Source: Cognatiyoonia sp965661665
GTDB taxonomy: Bacteria; Pseudomonadota; Alphaproteobacteria; Rhodobacterales; Rhodobacteraceae
Length of the DNA stretch: 64,000 bases
Direction: 5' to 3'
Assembly (NCBI RefSeq): GCF_965661665.1
Contig: NZ_CBFIEO010000010.1
Location: 1-64,000, forward strand
The notes beneath the pieces were generated by a model, which saw only the letters and a list, made by a program, of their open reading frames with translations, searched no databases and had not been told where the DNA came from. A program made the translations under genes and the position numbers. Shown here in pieces: positions 61,581 through 64,000 of the stretch. Each line of letters starts with the position of its first letter. Position 1 is the stretch's first letter.

Positions 61581-63017
61581 TCAGTTCTCTTCTGTTTCAA
61601 GCTTTGTGGGTTCGTCACTGCCCGCACGTTCTGCAAAGCTCATAGCGATAAACCCAGGAACATCGTCGCCTAAGCCGACAATCTTATTCTCGTGTTCTTT
61701 GCGTCCCCGTCCGCGCCCGTCGCGCTCCCGTTTTGGCTTCTCTGCCTTTGGCTCTGCTTCGACCTTGGCCTCTACCGGCGCTTCCGCCTGATCGTCTTTC
61801 TTACGCCCACGTCCGCGGCCGCGTTTTGACTTCTCGTCGGGCGCTTTCTCGTCGTTCGCTGGCCCGGCTTTTATCGGGTTGTTCACACGCGGGATCTCGA
61901 GCTTCACCAAACGCTCCACATCCGCGAAGTTCTTCTCATCCCGCGGGTTGCAGATCATCAGCGCGGTGCCCTCGCGCCCCGCACGACCCGTCCGACCAAT
62001 GCGGTGAACGTAGTCTTCTGCATGGCTTGGCACATCAAAGTTGAACACATGGCTCACATTCGGAATGTCGAGGCCCCTTGCGGCCACATCAGACGCAACC
62101 AAGAACCGGATCGTCCCATCGCGGAAGCCGTCCAGTGTTTTCATTCGCTGTGACTGATCCAAGTCCCCATGGATCGGGGCAGCGTTGTAGCCATATTTCT
62201 TCAAAGACTTCGCGCAGATATCTACGTCAGATTTGCGGTTGCAGAAAATGATCGCGTTGGTGCATTCGTCAACTTCGCCATCGATCAATGCGCGGAGAAG
62301 TTTACGTTTCTCGCTGCCTTCCCGGTCCTTTCGGGAGGCTTTGAACATCACCACGCCTTGTTTGATATTCTCCGATGTAGTCGCGGCGCGCGCGACCTCA
62401 ACCTTCACTGGGGCAGACAAGAAGGTGTTCGTGATCCGCTCAATCTCTGGTGCCATCGTGGCGGAGAAGAAGAGGGTTTGGCGCGTGAACGGCGTCTTTT
62501 TGAAGATCTCTTCAATGTCTGGAATGAAGCCCATGTCGAGCATTCGGTCCGCTTCATCCACCACCATGACCTTGACGTCGGAGAGGATCAGCTTGCCACG
62601 CTCGAAATGATCCAGCAGGCGGCCAGGGGTTGCGATTAGCACGTCGACGCCACGGTCGATCAGAGCATCCTGATCTTTGAAGCTGACCCCACCAATCAAC
62701 AGCGCTTTCGTCAATTTTGTGTACTTTGCGTAGATATCGAAGTTTTCTGCAACCTGCGCGGCCAATTCCCGCGTCGGGGCCAGAACCAGCGACCGCGGCA
62801 TTCGCGCCCGCGCGCGCCCACGATTGAGGAGTGTGATCATCGGCAGCGTGAAGCTTGCCGTCTTACCTGTACCGGTCTGTGCGATGCCCAACACGTCTTT
62901 GCCTTCACAAGCGGGGGGAATGGCATCAGCTTGAATAGGAGTGGGTTCGGTGTACCCAGCCTCTTCAATGGCTTTTAATACTTTTGGGTGGAGCGGAAGA
63001 TCCGTGAATTTTGTCAT
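61581..63017 (-). CDS. rhlE: DEAD-box RNA helicase RhlE-like
   Basis: The product is 478 residues from ATG 63017 (MTKFTDLPLHPKVLKAIEEAGY). PTPIQADAIP (Q motif), AQTGTGKT, PTRELAAQV, VDEADRMLDMGF, SATMAPE and HRIGRTGR are intact. The C-terminal about 100 residues are Lys/Arg/Glu/Ala-rich (RGRGRGRKK, RDGRGRGRKE), the usual RNA-binding tail. It takes part in RNA remodelling and RNA decay. Confidence 0.95.
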   Translation of the reverse strand: MTKFTDLPLHPKVLKAIEEAGYTEPTPIQADAIPPACEGKDVLGIAQTGTGKTASFTLPMITLLNRGRARARMPRSLVLAPTRELAAQVAENFDIYAKYTKLTKALLIGGVSFKDQDALIDRGVDVLIATPGRLLDHFERGKLILSDVKVMVVDEADRMLDMGFIPDIEEIFKKTPFTRQTLFFSATMAPEIERITNTFLSAPVKVEVARAATTSENIKQGVVMFKASRKDREGSEKRKLLRALIDGEVDECTNAIIFCNRKSDVDICAKSLKKYGYNAAPIHGDLDQSQRMKTLDGFRDGTIRFLVASDVAARGLDIPNVSHVFNFDVPSHAEDYVHRIGRTGRAGREGTALMICNPRDEKNFADVERLVKLEIPRVNNPIKAGPANDEKAPDEKSKRGRGRGRKKDDQAEAPVEAKVEAEPKAEKPKRERDGRGRGRKEHENKIVGLGDDVPGFIAMSFAERAGSDEPTKLETEEN

Positions 63018-63058
63018 TACTATCCAAATACTTACGACGTGTCTTGGCCGTAGTTTTT

Positions 63059-63082
63059 GGGACGCAGATACCAACGCGTCCC
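63059..63082 (-). promoter_or_regulatory. Hairpin in the rhlE 5' leader
   Basis: A GGGACGC stem pairs with GCGTCCC across a 10-base loop, 42 bases before the rhlE start codon. No T-tract follows on the rhlE strand, so it is not a terminator. It might be an mRNA structure in the leader. Confidence 0.4.
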
Positions 63083-63205
63083 TGCGTCGGGCGGTGAGCG
63101 TATCTCATCGCTGCCGCTGCACTACCTCAATCCGTCGCAACGGTCAAGAAACCCTTAATTTCTAGGAGTTTGACGCTGTTTTGGTCTGATATTTTGAGTC
63201 CAGCA

Positions 63206-63820
63206 TCATCGCCCGGCCGTTGGACGCACTGCAACCCTATAACCAGCCCGTAAAACCTCAATGAGTGGGGCGGGCGTCAGGACTTCGACATCTTCATTAG
63301 GAATTGGACGGACCGTTCCATACCCTGCTGGATCATAGGGCAAGCAGTCACCATTCAACTTCAAGTATGCTTGCTCATTCAGGCGAAAATAACTTCCACA
63401 AGGTAGAGAGTTTACTTGTGCTTTGAATCTTGCGTGTTCCCGTTTGGTCTGTCCAAGCCGCGATTGGTGCAGCAACTGATCCACCGCCTTTACCCCTGGC
63501 CAATCGCCATAGACTGAAGCCCAAGCGTTCTTGAACCCGTTGAACGCGGGCCGTCTGCAATAGCCACAGGGACGATGGCCAGCAGCGAAGGCAACCGCTT
63601 CATCCAGAAAGAAAAGTTCCGTCCAGTTGCGGCCGGTCATGACCTCGCGCTTGCGGCCTTGCCATTCCAGTGCACAACAAATCCACGCCTTGTGCATCCA
63701 ACGCCGCTTTGAGAGCACTTTGTCCGGACCATGCAATATCCCACGATTGCCCGTCATCGTCCCCCTCGCAGACGTGGCAACAATCTCCCCTGTTGGCAGG
63801 ACACGGTTTTGAAGCGGCAT
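63206..63820 (-). CDS. Conserved hypothetical protein with CxxC motif
   Basis: The product is 204 residues starting MPLQNRVLPTGEIVATSARGTMTGNRG. KAWICCALEWQGRKREVM, TELFFLDEAVAFAAGHRPCGYCRRPAFNGFKNAW and the C-terminal FRLNEQAYLKLNGDCLPYDPAGYG form a pattern I associate with an uncharacterised, widely distributed alphaproteobacterial family. The CGYC pair suggests a metal or redox site. Function is unknown. The next gene upstream on the same strand is the CTERM protein. Confidence 0.8.
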   Translation of the reverse strand: MPLQNRVLPTGEIVATSARGTMTGNRGILHGPDKVLSKRRWMHKAWICCALEWQGRKREVMTGRNWTELFFLDEAVAFAAGHRPCGYCRRPAFNGFKNAWASVYGDWPGVKAVDQLLHQSRLGQTKREHARFKAQVNSLPCGSYFRLNEQAYLKLNGDCLPYDPAGYGTVRPIPNEDVEVLTPAPLIEVLRAGYRVAVRPTAGR

Positions 63821-63881
63821 GGGTCACCAAATGTAAGGGGCGTAAAACTGCGCCCCAAGACTAACACTTTATCTTGCTTGG

Positions 63882-64000
63882 TTAAGCCGCCTTGCGACGC
63901 CCCGCTCCGGCAAGGCCACCGAGACCTGCCAGAAGCATTCAACCGGCCGCTGGCAGCGGGACGGGGTCGATATATAACAGATCGGAGTTTATGTCGCCTT
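63882..64000 (-). pseudogene. 3' end of a VPLPA-CTERM protein with an in-frame TGA
   Basis: Read on the minus strand, codons 64000 to 63882 give the tail DPVPLPAAG, a TGA at 63939-63941, then MLLAGLGGLAGAGRRKAA and a stop at 63882-63884. VPLPA, a Gly/Leu-rich helix and an Arg/Lys cluster form the tripartite VPLPA-CTERM sorting signal, recognised by an exosortase. The TGA stands where a Trp or other hydrophobic residue is usual, so the sorting helix would be lost unless it is read through. Only the last 38 codons lie in the window. Confidence 0.8.

Noticed and set aside
63835..63860. GGGGCG/CGCCCC hairpin as a terminator of the CTERM gene
   Set aside because: The stem is only six pairs and is not followed by a T-run on the minus strand; too weak to call.
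1..64000. CRISPR arrays, toxin-antitoxin pairs, prophage or integrase genes, attachment sites
   Set aside because: No repeated spacer pattern, phage structural gene, recombinase or short toxin/antitoxin pair was recognised anywhere in the window.

Overview
The window is a chromosomal segment of a marine alphaproteobacterium of the Rhodobacterales, Roseobacter-group type. This is inferred from four things. A split nuoA-N operon has small clade-typical genes (DUF5337- and DUF5333-like) set between the subunits. The PntAB, DUF3422, MoaA and RhlE versions are typical of the group. A VPLPA-CTERM sorting tail lies at the right edge. A perfect CtrA-type box TTAA-N7-TTAAC is also present. Genus cannot be fixed from the sequence. 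The window is a draft contig or scaffold with one 10-N gap (8702-8711).

Layout. 1-2570 is an AT-richer patch: LemA, a DUF3137 membrane protein, a Cys-containing exported protein and a dead IS6-family transposase remnant. 2783-7732 is a complete urease operon ureDABCEFG. 7806-8336 is a small secreted protein. 8333-14682 (minus) is a five-gene operon of two PqiA proteins, PqiB (MCE), the PqiC lipoprotein and oligopeptidase B (interrupted by the gap). 14753-17134 (minus) holds phosphoglucomutase and a P-loop kinase. 17214-18536 holds a YihY/BrkB membrane protein and an ICMT-like methyltransferase. 18642-21662 is pntAB, the energy-linked transhydrogenase, with a promoter and a strong terminator. 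21802-25011 holds a nonsense-interrupted lipoprotein, RluE, DUF3422 and an unknown protein. 25521-28663 is an M20 amidohydrolase with two surface-polysaccharide type proteins. 28660-37949 holds moaA, a lipoprotein, alkD, a PPOX-fold protein, glmS, glmU, gph, a DegT aminotransferase, a small membrane protein and an enoyl-CoA hydratase. 37950-38686 is a GH16 glycosidase pseudogene.

38890-58089 is the respiratory complex I operon nuoABCD-x-x-E-x-x-F-x-x-x-x-G-x-H-I-x-J-K-L-x-M-N, with eleven non-core genes inserted between core subunits, followed directly by birA, coaX and rnj (to 61308). 61352-64000 (minus) holds DUF2798, the RhlE helicase, a conserved Cys-containing protein and the 3' end of a VPLPA-CTERM protein.

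How the genes fit together. Complex I and PntAB link NADH oxidation, the proton gradient and NADPH supply. Pgm, GlmS and GlmU feed envelope sugar precursors. PqiABC is an envelope lipid-trafficking system. Urease supplies ammonium. The most unusual material found is: (i) a helix-hairpin-helix domain present both as a C-terminal extension of NuoE and in the membrane-anchored product of the next gene, with a terminator behind it; (ii) a three-fold tandem repeat of about 115-125 residues after the MCE domains of PqiB; (iii) a 17-residue insertion in UreC; (iv) four broken genes with in-frame stops; and (v) four convergent gene pairs that share stop codons in 4-nt overlaps. I did not find a wholly new defence or mobile system.
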